This document shows, piece by piece, positions 44,807 to 53,157 of a stretch of 64,000 nt of DNA. The stretch is taken from assembly GCA_036265915.1 (NCBI GenBank), contig DATAOC010000020.1, forward strand, positions 1 through 64,000. Direction: 5' to 3'. The notes under the pieces were generated by a model. The model worked only from the letters and a program-made list of their open reading frames with translations. It had not been told where the DNA came from and did no database searches. Numbering within the stretch: the stretch's first letter is position 1; each line of letters opens with the position of its first letter. Origin of the DNA: AR12 sp036265915. Its GTDB lineage: Bacteria > Methylomirabilota > Methylomirabilia > Rokubacteriales > CSP1-6. The position numbers and the translations under genes were made by a program.

Positions 44807-45535
44807 ATGAGCCAGAGCGTCGTCACCCCCGAGCGCTTCGCGCAGGGCCGGACGTTCGACGAGTACGTGCGCTACGTCGGCAGCCCGGAGAACCTGTCGC
44901 GCGAGGCCTTCGGCAGCTACTATCCGGACGGTGGCGCCATGCCGGCCACGCGCAAGGACCAGAGCGCCGTCTTCCGCGAGCGATATGCGCGCGTGCGCCT
45001 GGGCGAGCAGCAGACGGCCGCCATCAAGTGGCTCGCGGCCCAGCCGCACGGGCCCGCGAAGATTCTGGTGATCTCCGAGGACTGGTCCTCCGACTGCCGT
45101 CGCGACGTCCCCATGCTGGCGCGCGTGGCCGAGGCGGGACGCATGGAGCTGCGCATCTTCAATCGCGACGGCAAGAAGATCCTCGGCACGCGGCGGCCCG
45201 ATCCCGCCGCGCATCCGGACGGCAACCACGATCTCATGCTGGAATTCCTGAACACGAAGAACGGCGGCGCCTGGGCATCGGTGCCAGTGGCCGTCTTCTA
45301 CACGGCCGAGCTCGAGGAGCTGCATCGGTACATCGAGTACCCGGCGATCTACCACAAGGACGCGATCCGCGGCCGCCAGCAGGCCGTTCGCCCCGGCGAG
45401 ACGGAGGCCGAGGCGCGCGAGCGCGCGCAGCGGGAGTTCGTGGCGCTGCAGCAGTCGCCCTTCTTCGACGTGTGGGCGGCCGCCGGCGTCGACGAGATCA
45501 TCAGCGCGCTCTACGAAGCGGTCACCAGCCGCTAG
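44807..45535 (+). CDS. thioredoxin-family protein lacking a CxxC pair
   Basis: A 242-aa protein with a thioredoxin-like fold in the middle: AKILVISEDWSSDCRRDVPML in the active-site position, then MELRIFNRDG and a cis-Pro region at WASVPVAVFY. The usual CxxC is SSDC, so it has only one Cys there and cannot form the standard dithiol. The N-terminal ~60 and C-terminal ~60 residues are helical. AGGAGGAGG lies before the ATG. It precedes E1-alpha by 10 bases and is likely co-transcribed. Confidence 0.7.
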   Translation: MSQSVVTPERFAQGRTFDEYVRYVGSPENLSREAFGSYYPDGGAMPATRKDQSAVFRERYARVRLGEQQTAAIKWLAAQPHGPAKILVISEDWSSDCRRDVPMLARVAEAGRMELRIFNRDGKKILGTRRPDPAAHPDGNHDLMLEFLNTKNGGAWASVPVAVFYTAELEELHRYIEYPAIYHKDAIRGRQQAVRPGETEAEARERAQREFVALQQSPFFDVWAAAGVDEIISALYEAVTSR

Positions 45536-45545
45536 AGGAGCTTCG

Positions 45546-46526
45546 ATGAGCAGTGTGACGACGACCGAGCCGCGGCTGGCGCTGGAGCAGAACCTGCATC
45601 TCTACCGCCAGATGGCGAAGATCCGCGCCTTCGAGGAGCAGGTGAACGAGCTGTACAGGAGCGCCCGGATGCCGGGGCTCGCCCACCTCTACGTGGGCGA
45701 GGAGGGCGTGGCGGTCGGGGTGTGCGAGGCGCTGCGGCGCGACGATTTCATCACGAGCACCCATCGCGGCCACGGCCACTGCCTGGCCAAGGGCGCCGCG
45801 GTGAACCGCATGTTTGCCGAGCTGCTCGGCAAGGAGCCCGGCTACTGCCGCGGCAAGGGCGGCTCCATGCACATCGCCGATCCGGAAACCGGCAACCTGG
45901 GGGCCAACGCGATCGTCGGCGGCTCGGCCGGGATCGCCACCGGCGCCGCGCTCTCGGCGAAGATGCGGGGCAGCGGGCAGGTGGCGGTATGCTTCTTCGG
46001 CGACGGCGCGCTCGGGCAGGGCGTGCTCTACGAGGCGATGAACATGGCCGCCTTGTGGAAGCTGCCGGTCATCTACGTCTGCGAGAACAACCTCTACGGC
46101 GAGTACACCCCGTGCGGCGAGACGCTGGCCGGCGAGATCCTCGCGCGCGCGCGTGCCTTCGGCATCCAGGCCGAGACCGTCGACGGCCAGGACGTCCAGC
46201 TCGTCAACGCGACCATGCTGCGGCTCGTGGAGCGCGCCCGCCGCGGCGAGGGGCCGGCGTTCCTCGAGTGCAAGACCTACCGGTACTACGGTCACCACGT
46301 GGGCGACGTCAATCGCGATTACCGCACGCGTGAGGAGGAGCGGCTCTGGATGACCGAGCACGATCCGCTCGAGACGCTGGCCGCGCGCCTGAAGCCGTTC
46401 GTCGACGACGGGACGTTCGAGCGCATCCTGAGCGACGTGAAGTCGGAGATCGAGCGCGGCGTCGAGTATGCGCTCGCGGCGCCGTACCCCGACGTCCGTC
46501 AGGTGGACGAGGACGTCTACGCGTGA
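45546..46526 (+). CDS. 2-oxoacid dehydrogenase E1 component, alpha subunit
   Basis: A 326-aa thiamine-diphosphate enzyme subunit of the pyruvate/acetoin dehydrogenase type. The ThDP motif is FGDGALGQGVLYEAMNMA with ENN downstream (VYVCENNLYG). HVGDVNRDYRTREE marks the phosphorylation-loop region of this family. It would decarboxylate a 2-oxoacid together with an E1-beta subunit. The only E1-beta in the window starts at 61356, 15 kb away, followed by E2. The substrate could be pyruvate, acetoin or a branched-chain 2-oxoacid. Confidence 0.9.
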   Translation: MSSVTTTEPRLALEQNLHLYRQMAKIRAFEEQVNELYRSARMPGLAHLYVGEEGVAVGVCEALRRDDFITSTHRGHGHCLAKGAAVNRMFAELLGKEPGYCRGKGGSMHIADPETGNLGANAIVGGSAGIATGAALSAKMRGSGQVAVCFFGDGALGQGVLYEAMNMAALWKLPVIYVCENNLYGEYTPCGETLAGEILARARAFGIQAETVDGQDVQLVNATMLRLVERARRGEGPAFLECKTYRYYGHHVGDVNRDYRTREEERLWMTEHDPLETLAARLKPFVDDGTFERILSDVKSEIERGVEYALAAPYPDVRQVDEDVYA

Positions 46527-46533
46527 GGCGCCG

Positions 46534-47517
46534 ATGCTGACGCGGCGCGCGCTGCTGCGGCTCATGTCCGCGGCGACGGCAGGGGCGGCGCTGCGGCCAT
46601 CGGTGACGCTGGCGCAGCGAGGAGGACCGCCGCGCGTCGGCTGGCTGTCCTACGTGACCAATCCCGACCAGGGGCTCGAGCACCTGCGCGAGGGGCTGCG
46701 CGAGCTCGGCTACGCGGAGGGGAAATCCTTTGTCGTGGTGGCGCGGTTCGCCGACTGGGACTTCACCCGCCTGCCGCGCCTGGTGGAGGAGCTCGGCGGT
46801 GAGCGGCTCGACGTCGTCGTCTCGCGTGGACCGTCCACGGACTATCTGAAGCCGCTGCGCGCGAAGGTGCCCGTGGTCTTCGCCTACAGCGGCGACCCGG
46901 TCGTGGCCGGGTTCGCCGACGCGCTCGGCCGGCCCGGGCGCAACATGACCGGCATCACGTTCATGGCGCTGGAGCTCTCGGCCAAGCGGGTTGACGTCCT
47001 GAAGGAGCTGCTGCCGCGGGCAGGCCGGATCGCGCTCCTTTCCAACCCGGAGCACGCCGGTGAGCTCGAGGAGTACCGCGTGACGGACGAGGCCGCCCGC
47101 CGCGCCGGCGTGGTCATGACGCGCCATCTCGTGCGCAATCCCCAGGAACTGGTCGCGATGATGGCCGAGATTCGCTCGACCCGTCCCGACGGGATGATCG
47201 TCTTTCCCGACTCGCTGACGCTGAACCGCCGCAAGGAGATCGCCGACTTCGCGGCGCGCGAGCGCATCCCGACGATGTACGGGTGGACGGAGTTCGTGGA
47301 GTCCGGGGGTCTCATCAGCTACGGGCCCACCGTCACCGAGCACTTCAAGACGCTGGCCAAGTTCGTCGACAAGATCCTGAAGGGCGCCGACGCCAACACG
47401 CTGCCCATCGAGCAGGTGAGCCGCATCGGTCTGTCGCTCAACATGAGCGCCGTGCGGGCCATGGGCCTCACCGTTCCGCCGTCGATCCTGCTGCGTGCCG
47501 ATCGCGTGATCGAGTAG
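46534..47517 (+). CDS. ABC transporter substrate-binding protein (ABC_sub_bind family)
   Basis: A 327-aa exported protein. The N-terminus (LTRRALLRLMSAATAGAAL) carries a twin-Arg and a hydrophobic core, so export may be by Tat or Sec. The mature part matches the ABC_sub_bind (tryptophan/tyrosine-type) family: PRVGWLSYVTNPDQGLEHL, VFAYSGDPVVAGFADALGRPGRNMTGI, IALLSNPEHAG. No permease or ATPase gene of the same family is adjacent; the nearby liv operon belongs to another type. It ends 8 bases before the convergent DedA-rhodanese gene's stop. Confidence 0.85.
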   Translation: MLTRRALLRLMSAATAGAALRPSVTLAQRGGPPRVGWLSYVTNPDQGLEHLREGLRELGYAEGKSFVVVARFADWDFTRLPRLVEELGGERLDVVVSRGPSTDYLKPLRAKVPVVFAYSGDPVVAGFADALGRPGRNMTGITFMALELSAKRVDVLKELLPRAGRIALLSNPEHAGELEEYRVTDEAARRAGVVMTRHLVRNPQELVAMMAEIRSTRPDGMIVFPDSLTLNRRKEIADFAARERIPTMYGWTEFVESGGLISYGPTVTEHFKTLAKFVDKILKGADANTLPIEQVSRIGLSLNMSAVRAMGLTVPPSILLRADRVIE

Positions 47518-47525
47518 ACGACCGC

Positions 47526-48488
47526 TCACGCCTCCGTGCCGCCCGCCGCCAGTGGCGCGAGCGCCGTCAGCGGATACCCGCGCTCCCGCCACGCGCGCAG
47601 GCCGCCGTCGAGCGGGTGCACGCGCGAGATCCCCCGACGTCGAAGCAGCAGCGCCACCCGGGCGCTCGACGCTTCGTTCGGTCACGTGCAGTAGAGGACG
47701 ATGTCGCGCTCGCGCGGGATCTCGCGGTACCGCGCGTCCAGCTCGTCGGTGGCGAGGTGGAGCGCGCCCGGGATGATGGTCGGCTCGGCGTCGAAGTCCA
47801 GCCGGTCGCGCACGTCGACCACGACGATGTTCTCGCCCGCGTCCAGACGGCGCTTGAGCTCCTCCGGCGTGATGCGGGCGATGCGGATCTTGCGCAGGAA
47901 GCGGCGTCGCGCGACGTACTTGTAGGCAATGTACGCGGCGAAGCCGGCGACGATCATGAAGCCGACCCGGCCGCCGAGACGCTGCGCGTACGCCGCCACG
48001 ATCTCCAGCTGGTCGGTGAAGATCCAGCCGAGCGCCACCCACGCCCCCGCCCAGATCAAGCCGCCGGCCGCGGTGAAGAGCACGAAGGTCGCGAGCGGCA
48101 TGCGGACGATGCCGGCCAGCGGCGGCGCCGCCGTGTTGAAGCCCGGGATGAACTTGGCCACGAGCAGTGAGGGTGCGCCGTGGGCGCTGAAGTTGCGCTC
48201 GGTGCGTCGGACGCACGAGTCGGGCTCGAGCGAGATCCGGCACAGCCAGCCGAGCACGCGCATGCCGCCGCGGCGGCCGATCCAGTACCAGATGGTGTCG
48301 CTGATGAGCGAGGCCGTCCCGGCCGCCACGAGCACCACCGCGAAGCTGAGGCGGCCGGTCCCGGCCAGCCCCCCGGCGGCCAGTAAGAAGGGCACGGCGG
48401 GCAGCGGCAGGCCGATCTGCTCTGCGAGGACCCAGCCGAACACGATCAGATAGCCGTGTCGCGCCAGGGCGTCCGCGATGGCGTCCAT
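47526..48488 (-). CDS. DedA-rhodanese fusion with in-frame TGA; candidate selenoprotein
   Basis: Residues 1-~200 form a DedA/SNARE-associated membrane domain (EQIGLPLPAVPFLLAAGGLAG, FIPGFNTAAPPLAG, several helices). Residues ~215-320 form a rhodanese domain (IVVVDVRDRLDFDAEP, IPGALHL). The frame meets TGA at 47684-47682 right after DIVLYCT, then continues without another stop as PNEASSARVALLLRRRG, VHPLDGGLRAWRERGYP, to a TGA at 47528-47526. The full product would be 320 aa with Sec at 269. From memory, DedA-rhodanese homologues read YCxCPNEAS here, so the TGA sits where Cys is expected. Sec insertion is inferred; a TGC-to-TGA nonsense mutation or sequencing error is the alternative. GGACG precedes the ATG. 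Confidence 0.7.
47634..47681 (-). promoter_or_regulatory. candidate bacterial SECIS stem-loop
   Basis: Starting at the base after the TGA, the transcript can fold into three stacked stems. They are CCGA with UCGG (bases 1-4 and 45-48), CGAAGC with GCUUCG (6-11 and 36-41), and AGCGCC with GGCGCU (16-21 and 27-32). The apical loop is CGGGU. The loop begins 21 bases after the TGA and has G as its second base, within the published bacterial SECIS model (loop of 3-14 bases, G in the first two, 16-37 bases from the codon). High G+C makes stems easy to find, so this supports but does not prove Sec insertion. Confidence 0.5.
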
Positions 48489-48623
48489 GACGAGCGTCCT
48501 TTCTCGAGCGACCGGCGCTGCATCGGCCTGCCGGACCGGGACCGGCGCGTGCCGCCGCTGACGTCCTGAAGATGCTCGCGCCGGGGGCCGAGGTTCACCG
48601 ACGACTCGGCGGGCCGCCCGCGG

Positions 48624-49355
48624 TCAGACGCCGAGATAGTACTGCTTCACGAGCTCGTGCTCCCGCAGCGCGCTCGTGCTGCCGCCCTCGAAGGCGATCT
48701 GCCCGTGCACGATGATGTAGCCGCGGTCGGCGATCTTGGTGGCCTGGTTGAAGTTCTGCTCCGCCATGAGCACGGTCAGCTGGTACTCGTCCTTCAGCTC
48801 CTTGATCTTGGCGATGACGCGGCTGACGAGGATCGGGGCCAGCCCCACCGACGGCTCGTCGACCAGGAGCAGGCGCGGCGAGGACATCAGCGCGCGCGCG
48901 ATGGCCAGCATCTGCTGCTCGCCGCCGCTCATGCTGCCGGCGAGCTGGCGGCGGCGGGCGCGCAGGACGGCGAAGGCCTCGTACGCGAAGGCGAGATTGC
49001 GTGCGATGTCGGCGCGGGCGGCCTTGCGATACGCGCCGAGCAGCAGGTTCTCCTCGACGGTGAGGCGGGGGAACAGCCGGCGCCCTTCGGGCACGAGCGC
49101 GATGCCGAGGCCGACGATCTCCTCCGTCGACTTGCGGGTGAGGTCGATGCGCTGCCCGTCCGTCTCGAGGAAGACTTCGCCCGCGGCCGGCGTGACCATG
49201 CCCATGATGCACTTGATGAGCGTGCTCTTGCCGTTGCCATTGGTGCCGAGCAGGGCGACCGTCTCGCCCTCGCGCACCTCGATCGACACGCCGTGCAGCA
49301 CGCGCACGGCGCCGTACCCGGCCTCGACGCCGCGCACCACGAGCCTACTCGCCAA
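48624..49355 (-). CDS. livF: branched-chain amino-acid-type ABC transporter ATPase (LivF)
   Basis: A 243-aa ABC ATPase. Walker A is GTNGNGKST, the signature is GSMSGGEQQMLAIARAL, Walker B is LLLVDEPSVGLAP, and the switch His region is LMAEQNFNQA. It is the last gene of a five-gene HAAT importer operon transcribed on the minus strand and overlaps livG by 11 bases. LivF-type proteins pair with LivG to power uptake of branched-chain amino acids or, in many soil bacteria, aromatic acids and amides. The substrate is not readable. Confidence 0.93.
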   Translation of the reverse strand: MASRLVVRGVEAGYGAVRVLHGVSIEVREGETVALLGTNGNGKSTLIKCIMGMVTPAAGEVFLETDGQRIDLTRKSTEEIVGLGIALVPEGRRLFPRLTVEENLLLGAYRKAARADIARNLAFAYEAFAVLRARRRQLAGSMSGGEQQMLAIARALMSSPRLLLVDEPSVGLAPILVSRVIAKIKELKDEYQLTVLMAEQNFNQATKIADRGYIIVHGQIAFEGGSTSALREHELVKQYYLGV

Positions 49356-50061
49356 GGTAGGCCTTCTCGACGGCGGGATGCCTGACGATCTCCGCCGGCG
49401 TTCCCTCCGCGATGCGCTCGCCGGCGTCGAGCACGACGATTCGCTCGGAGAAGCGCATCACCGCCCGCATGATGTGCTCGATCATGATGATCGTGATCCC
49501 CTGCGCGCTCAGGCGGAACAGGATGGCGAGGATGTCATCGACCTCGGCGCTCGACAGGCCGGCCATCGCCTCGTCGGAGATGAGCAGCTTCGGGCGCGCG
49601 GCCATGGCCCGGGCCAGCTCGAGCTTGCGCATCTCGATCTGGGTGAGCCCGGCCGGCCGCAGGTGCGCCTTGGCATGAAGCCCGATCTCGCGCAGGATGT
49701 CGGCGGCCTCCGCGGCGCCGCCGTGGCGCGCGTGGCCGGCGTACTCGAGCGGGATCTCGAGATTCTCGCGCACCGTCATGCTGGTGAACGGCTTCGGAAT
49801 CTGAAAGCTCCGCGCGATGCCGAGGCGGGTGCGCCGGTGCGGCGGCAGCGTCGTGATGTCCTGGCCGGCCAGGCGGATGCGCCCCTCGTCCGCGCGCAGC
49901 GAGCCGGCCACGCAGTTGATCAGCGTCGTCTTGCCGGAGCCGTTGGGCCCGATGAGGCCGAAGCGCTCGCCGGCCCGGACCTCGAGCGTCACGCGGTTGA
50001 GCGCGGTGAAGCCGCCGAAGCGCTTCACCACGCCCTCGACCTCGAGCAGCGGCGCTGCCAT
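49345..50061 (-). CDS. livG: branched-chain amino-acid-type ABC transporter ATPase (LivG)
   Basis: A 238-aa ABC ATPase. Walker A is GPNGSGKTT. The signature position reads GLTQIEMRKLELARAMA in place of a LSGGQ or LSYGQ motif, as in a divergent LivG subgroup. Walker B is LLISDEAMAGLSS. The ATG at 50061 starts MAAPLLEVEGVVKRF; the longer open frame upstream belongs to livM's antisense reading. Works with LivF on the LivH/LivM permease. Confidence 0.92.
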   Translation of the reverse strand: MAAPLLEVEGVVKRFGGFTALNRVTLEVRAGERFGLIGPNGSGKTTLINCVAGSLRADEGRIRLAGQDITTLPPHRRTRLGIARSFQIPKPFTSMTVRENLEIPLEYAGHARHGGAAEAADILREIGLHAKAHLRPAGLTQIEMRKLELARAMAARPKLLISDEAMAGLSSAEVDDILAILFRLSAQGITIIMIEHIMRAVMRFSERIVVLDAGERIAEGTPAEIVRHPAVEKAYLGE

Positions 50062-50066
50062 CGCGT

Positions 50067-51002
50067 TCAGCGTCCTCGCAGCCGCCGCACGAGGCCCAGC
50101 AAACCCTCGGGCGCCAGGACCACGAAGCCGACCAGCACGACGCCGACGATGAAGAGGTTCAGCTCGGACGAGATCGTCACCGTGGCCAGCTGCTGCGCGC
50201 TGCCGAGCAGGATGGCCCCGATGACGGGGCCGACCCAGCTGGTGGTGCCGCCGATCATCGGCATGGCGAGCGCGTTCACGGCGTAATCCAGGTTGAAGGC
50301 GGAGTTCGGCTCCACGAACGTCACGTAGTACGGAAACGGTGCCCCGGCCACGCCGAGCAGAAAGCCGCTCACCGTCGTCGCGAAGAGCTTGAGCCGGAGC
50401 GTCGGCACGCCCATGCACTCGGCCGCCTCCTCGTTGTCTCGCAGCGCGGCCAGTCCGCGCCCGACCCACGACCGCTCGATGAGGCGGGCCACGGTGACCG
50501 CGATCACGGCGAGCGCGAGCATGACGGTGAAGAGGAACACGACGTAGTTGCCGAACGGCGGCCCGGGCGGGCGGATGACGCTGATGCCGCGCGAGCCACC
50601 CACGTACTCCCAGTTGATGATCATCGTCTGCAGCACCACCGAGAGCGCCAGCGTGGCGATGGAGAAGAACGTGCCGCGCAGACGCAGGGTGAGGTAGCCG
50701 ATGCCGAGCCCGAGCAGGGCGGACACGAGGCCGCCGGCGAGGATGAGCACCGGCAGCGGCGCGTGCAGTGACCGGATGAGCGCCACCGCGGTGTAGGCGC
50801 CGAGCGCGAAGAAGGCGGGGGTGCCGAAGTTCACGTAGCCCGCGTAGCCGCCGAGGATATTCCACGCGGTCGCGATGACGACATACTGCAGGATGACGTA
50901 GCCGGCGAAGTAGAGGTACGGATTCAGCCGCAGCGTGGCGAGCGCCACGCCGGCGGCGACGATCGCGGCCCCCGCCACCACCGTGAGGCTCGCGCGTTGC
51001 AT
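50067..51002 (-). CDS. livM: branched-chain amino-acid-type ABC permease (LivM)
   Basis: A 311-aa membrane protein with about 9-10 helices. The family loop is AGYVNFGTPAFFALGAYT near residue 55, and the EAA-like cytoplasmic motif is GLAALRDNEEAAECMGV near 190. It forms the permease with LivH. It starts one base after the livH stop and ends 5 bases before the livG start, so the operon is tightly packed. Confidence 0.92.
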   Translation of the reverse strand: MQRASLTVVAGAAIVAAGVALATLRLNPYLYFAGYVILQYVVIATAWNILGGYAGYVNFGTPAFFALGAYTAVALIRSLHAPLPVLILAGGLVSALLGLGIGYLTLRLRGTFFSIATLALSVVLQTMIINWEYVGGSRGISVIRPPGPPFGNYVVFLFTVMLALAVIAVTVARLIERSWVGRGLAALRDNEEAAECMGVPTLRLKLFATTVSGFLLGVAGAPFPYYVTFVEPNSAFNLDYAVNALAMPMIGGTTSWVGPVIGAILLGSAQQLATVTISSELNLFIVGVVLVGFVVLAPEGLLGLVRRLRGR

Positions 51003-51875
51003 CTAGCGGCCGAACAGTCCGGCCGGCCGCACGGCCAGGACGAGGAGGAGCACGCCGAACGACACCGCCTGTGACCACGAGGGACCGAAGAAGGTCGACA
51101 TGAGGCTCTCGGTGATGCCGAGCATGACGGCCGCCACCAGCGTCCCGCCGATGCTGCCCATGCCGCCCAGCACGGTGATCGCGAACATGCGGCCGATGTA
51201 GTCGCGGTCCGTCGACGGCACCACCGGCGCGATGGTGATGAGCAGCGCGCCGGCGAGGCTGGCGGCCGCGATGCCGATGCCGAAGGCGATCGTCTTGATC
51301 TGCACGGGATCCGCCCCCATCAGCCGCAGCGCGAGGCGGTCCTGCGAGACGGCCATGATGGCGCGCCCGTAGAACGTCCGGCCGAGGAAGACGTAGAGCG
51401 CCACCGTCATCGCGATGCCGACCACGCAGGGCACCAGGTAGCGATACGCGATGCCGACGCCGCCGATGTCGATGGACTTGCCGATGTAGGGGGCCTGCAC
51501 GAGGCGATAGTCGACGCCGAACTTCAGGCTGAGGCTCACCTCGATGATGAAGAGAATGCCGAAGAAGAACACCAGCCCGCGCAGCGACTCCTCACCGCGC
51601 CGCTCGAAGCTGCCGTAGTAGACGCGGTACACGACGGCGCCGACGACATAGAACACCGGCGTGAACAGGATGCCGGTCAGGATGGGGTCGAGGCCGTAGG
51701 CGCCGTTCATCACGTAGGCGGCGTAGGCGCCCACGATCACGAACGCCGGCTGCGCGATGTTCGCGATGTCGAGCAGCCCGAAGATGAGACCCACGCCGAG
51801 GCTGACCGCCGCGTAGAAGCCGCCGATCAGCAGGCCGGCGACCACCGCGTTGGCCAGCAGGTCCCACGAGAACAC
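51003..51875 (-). CDS. livH: branched-chain amino-acid-type ABC permease (LivH)
   Basis: A 290-aa membrane protein with about 8 helices. GLLIGGFYAAVSLGVGLIFGLLDIANIAQPAF is the conserved N-terminal region, here quoted as separate stretches GLLIGGFYAAVSLGVGL and IFGLLDIANIAQPAF. A MAVSQDRLALRLMGAD loop is the coupling (EAA-like) motif, and FAITVLGGMGSIGGTLV a late helix. It lies 10 bases after the livK stop. Confidence 0.92.
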   Translation of the reverse strand: MFSWDLLANAVVAGLLIGGFYAAVSLGVGLIFGLLDIANIAQPAFVIVGAYAAYVMNGAYGLDPILTGILFTPVFYVVGAVVYRVYYGSFERRGEESLRGLVFFFGILFIIEVSLSLKFGVDYRLVQAPYIGKSIDIGGVGIAYRYLVPCVVGIAMTVALYVFLGRTFYGRAIMAVSQDRLALRLMGADPVQIKTIAFGIGIAAASLAGALLITIAPVVPSTDRDYIGRMFAITVLGGMGSIGGTLVAAVMLGITESLMSTFFGPSWSQAVSFGVLLLVLAVRPAGLFGR

Positions 51876-51885
51876 GGGCCGCGCG

Positions 51886-53157
51886 CTACTTCAGCGCGGC
51901 CGAGTACGGATAGATGAGGCTGCCCGACTTGAACTCGTCGGGATAGAGCACGACCTTCTTGCCGGGACCGCGAAACTGGTCGATGCCGTTGCCGCTGATC
52001 TTCTGGTACTGGACCATGAGCGTGCGCGCCTTGGCCCACTCGCCGTTCTTGCCGAACCGGATCTTGCCGACGATGGTGCTGAACTCGTTGGCGCGGATGT
52101 GGTCGGCGATCTTCTGCTGGTCCAAACTCTTGGTGGCCTCCACCGCCTGGCCCAGGATCTGGACGGCCGAATACGCGTACGGCGGCAGGTAGTACCCGAG
52201 CGGGTCGACGCCGGCCTTCTCCGCGCGCGCCTGGTACTCCTTCAGGAAGTCCTTGATTCCGGGGATCGCGAGGAAGGGACCTTCCGGCGCCCAGAAATCG
52301 TAGTTCACGACGCCATTGAGCAGCGGCCCCATGCTCGTCATCACGCTCGTGAACATCAGCCCCACCATGCCGCCGCCGAAGATCTTCGGTTGCAGGCCGA
52401 CCTCGTGGGCCGCCCGCAGCATGCCGACGGAGTCGGGCGGATACGAGGCCACGAACACGATGTCGGGGTTGGTGGCCTTGATGGCGCGGACGATCGGCGT
52501 GTAGTCGACCGTGCTCGGCGGATAGTTCCTGTCGTACACGACCTTCATGCCGAAGCGCTTGGCGAGCTCGCGCGCGCCCACCATGGCGTTCTGCGGATAC
52601 TCGGCGTCGGCGCCGACGAGGGCGACCGTTTGCGGCTTCGGCGTCTGCTTGGCGGCCAGCTCGAAGAAGCCGATGGCCGTGCTGATCTGCGGGTCGGGAC
52701 CGGCCGGCTGGATCTGGAAGTAGTTCGGGTACTGGTATTTCTCGTTGTTGGCGAGACCCAGCATGCCCATGATCGTCAGCTTCCGCTCCATCGCGATCGG
52801 CAGCAGCGGCGCGATGAGATTGGTGCCGTAGCCCGAGATGACGAGATCGACCTTGTCGACGTCGAGCAGCTTCGTGTAGATGCCGGGCACGGTCGCGGGA
52901 TTCGTCTGGTCGTCGTAGAAGACGAGCTCGACCGGCCGGCCGAGCAGCCCGCCCTTCTTGTTCACGTCGTCCTTCCAGATCTGGATGGCGAGCAGCGCGG
53001 GCTTGCCGTTGGCCGACAGCCCGCCCGTCAGCGCGATGCCGAACCCGAGCTTGATGGGATCCGCCGCGCGCGCGGTCAACGCGCCGCCGGCGGCGACGAG
53101 CGCGACGAGGATTGCCGCGAGCACCCCGAGCATCCGCCGACGCCGAACGACCCTCAT
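51886..53157 (-). CDS. livK: periplasmic substrate-binding protein of the Liv-type importer
   Basis: A 423-aa type I periplasmic binding protein. The signal peptide (MLGVLAAILVALVAAGGALTARA) follows a run of Arg. The mature part begins PIKLGFGIALTGGLSANG, the ligand-pocket region typical of amide/branched-chain binding proteins, and continues with VALVGADAEYPQNAM. It is first in the operon. GTGAGG precedes the ATG at 53157; the frame open upstream is antisense to the next gene. It is longer than E. coli LivK, as in many soil relatives of amide/urea or aromatic-acid binding proteins. Confidence 0.9.
   Translation of the reverse strand: MRVVRRRRMLGVLAAILVALVAAGGALTARAADPIKLGFGIALTGGLSANGKPALLAIQIWKDDVNKKGGLLGRPVELVFYDDQTNPATVPGIYTKLLDVDKVDLVISGYGTNLIAPLLPIAMERKLTIMGMLGLANNEKYQYPNYFQIQPAGPDPQISTAIGFFELAAKQTPKPQTVALVGADAEYPQNAMVGARELAKRFGMKVVYDRNYPPSTVDYTPIVRAIKATNPDIVFVASYPPDSVGMLRAAHEVGLQPKIFGGGMVGLMFTSVMTSMGPLLNGVVNYDFWAPEGPFLAIPGIKDFLKEYQARAEKAGVDPLGYYLPPYAYSAVQILGQAVEATKSLDQQKIADHIRANEFSTIVGKIRFGKNGEWAKARTLMVQYQKISGNGIDQFRGPGKKVVLYPDEFKSGSLIYPYSAALK

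Noticed and set aside
47567..47929. 120-codon minus-strand frame covering the rhodanese region
   Set aside because: It is in another frame, Arg/Ser-rich and without homology signs. The rhodanese frame through the TGA explains the sequence better.
48609..48621. GCGGGC-C-GCCCGC inverted repeat just after the livF stop
   Set aside because: It is a short all-G/C repeat with a one-base loop and no T run; expected by chance at this base composition.
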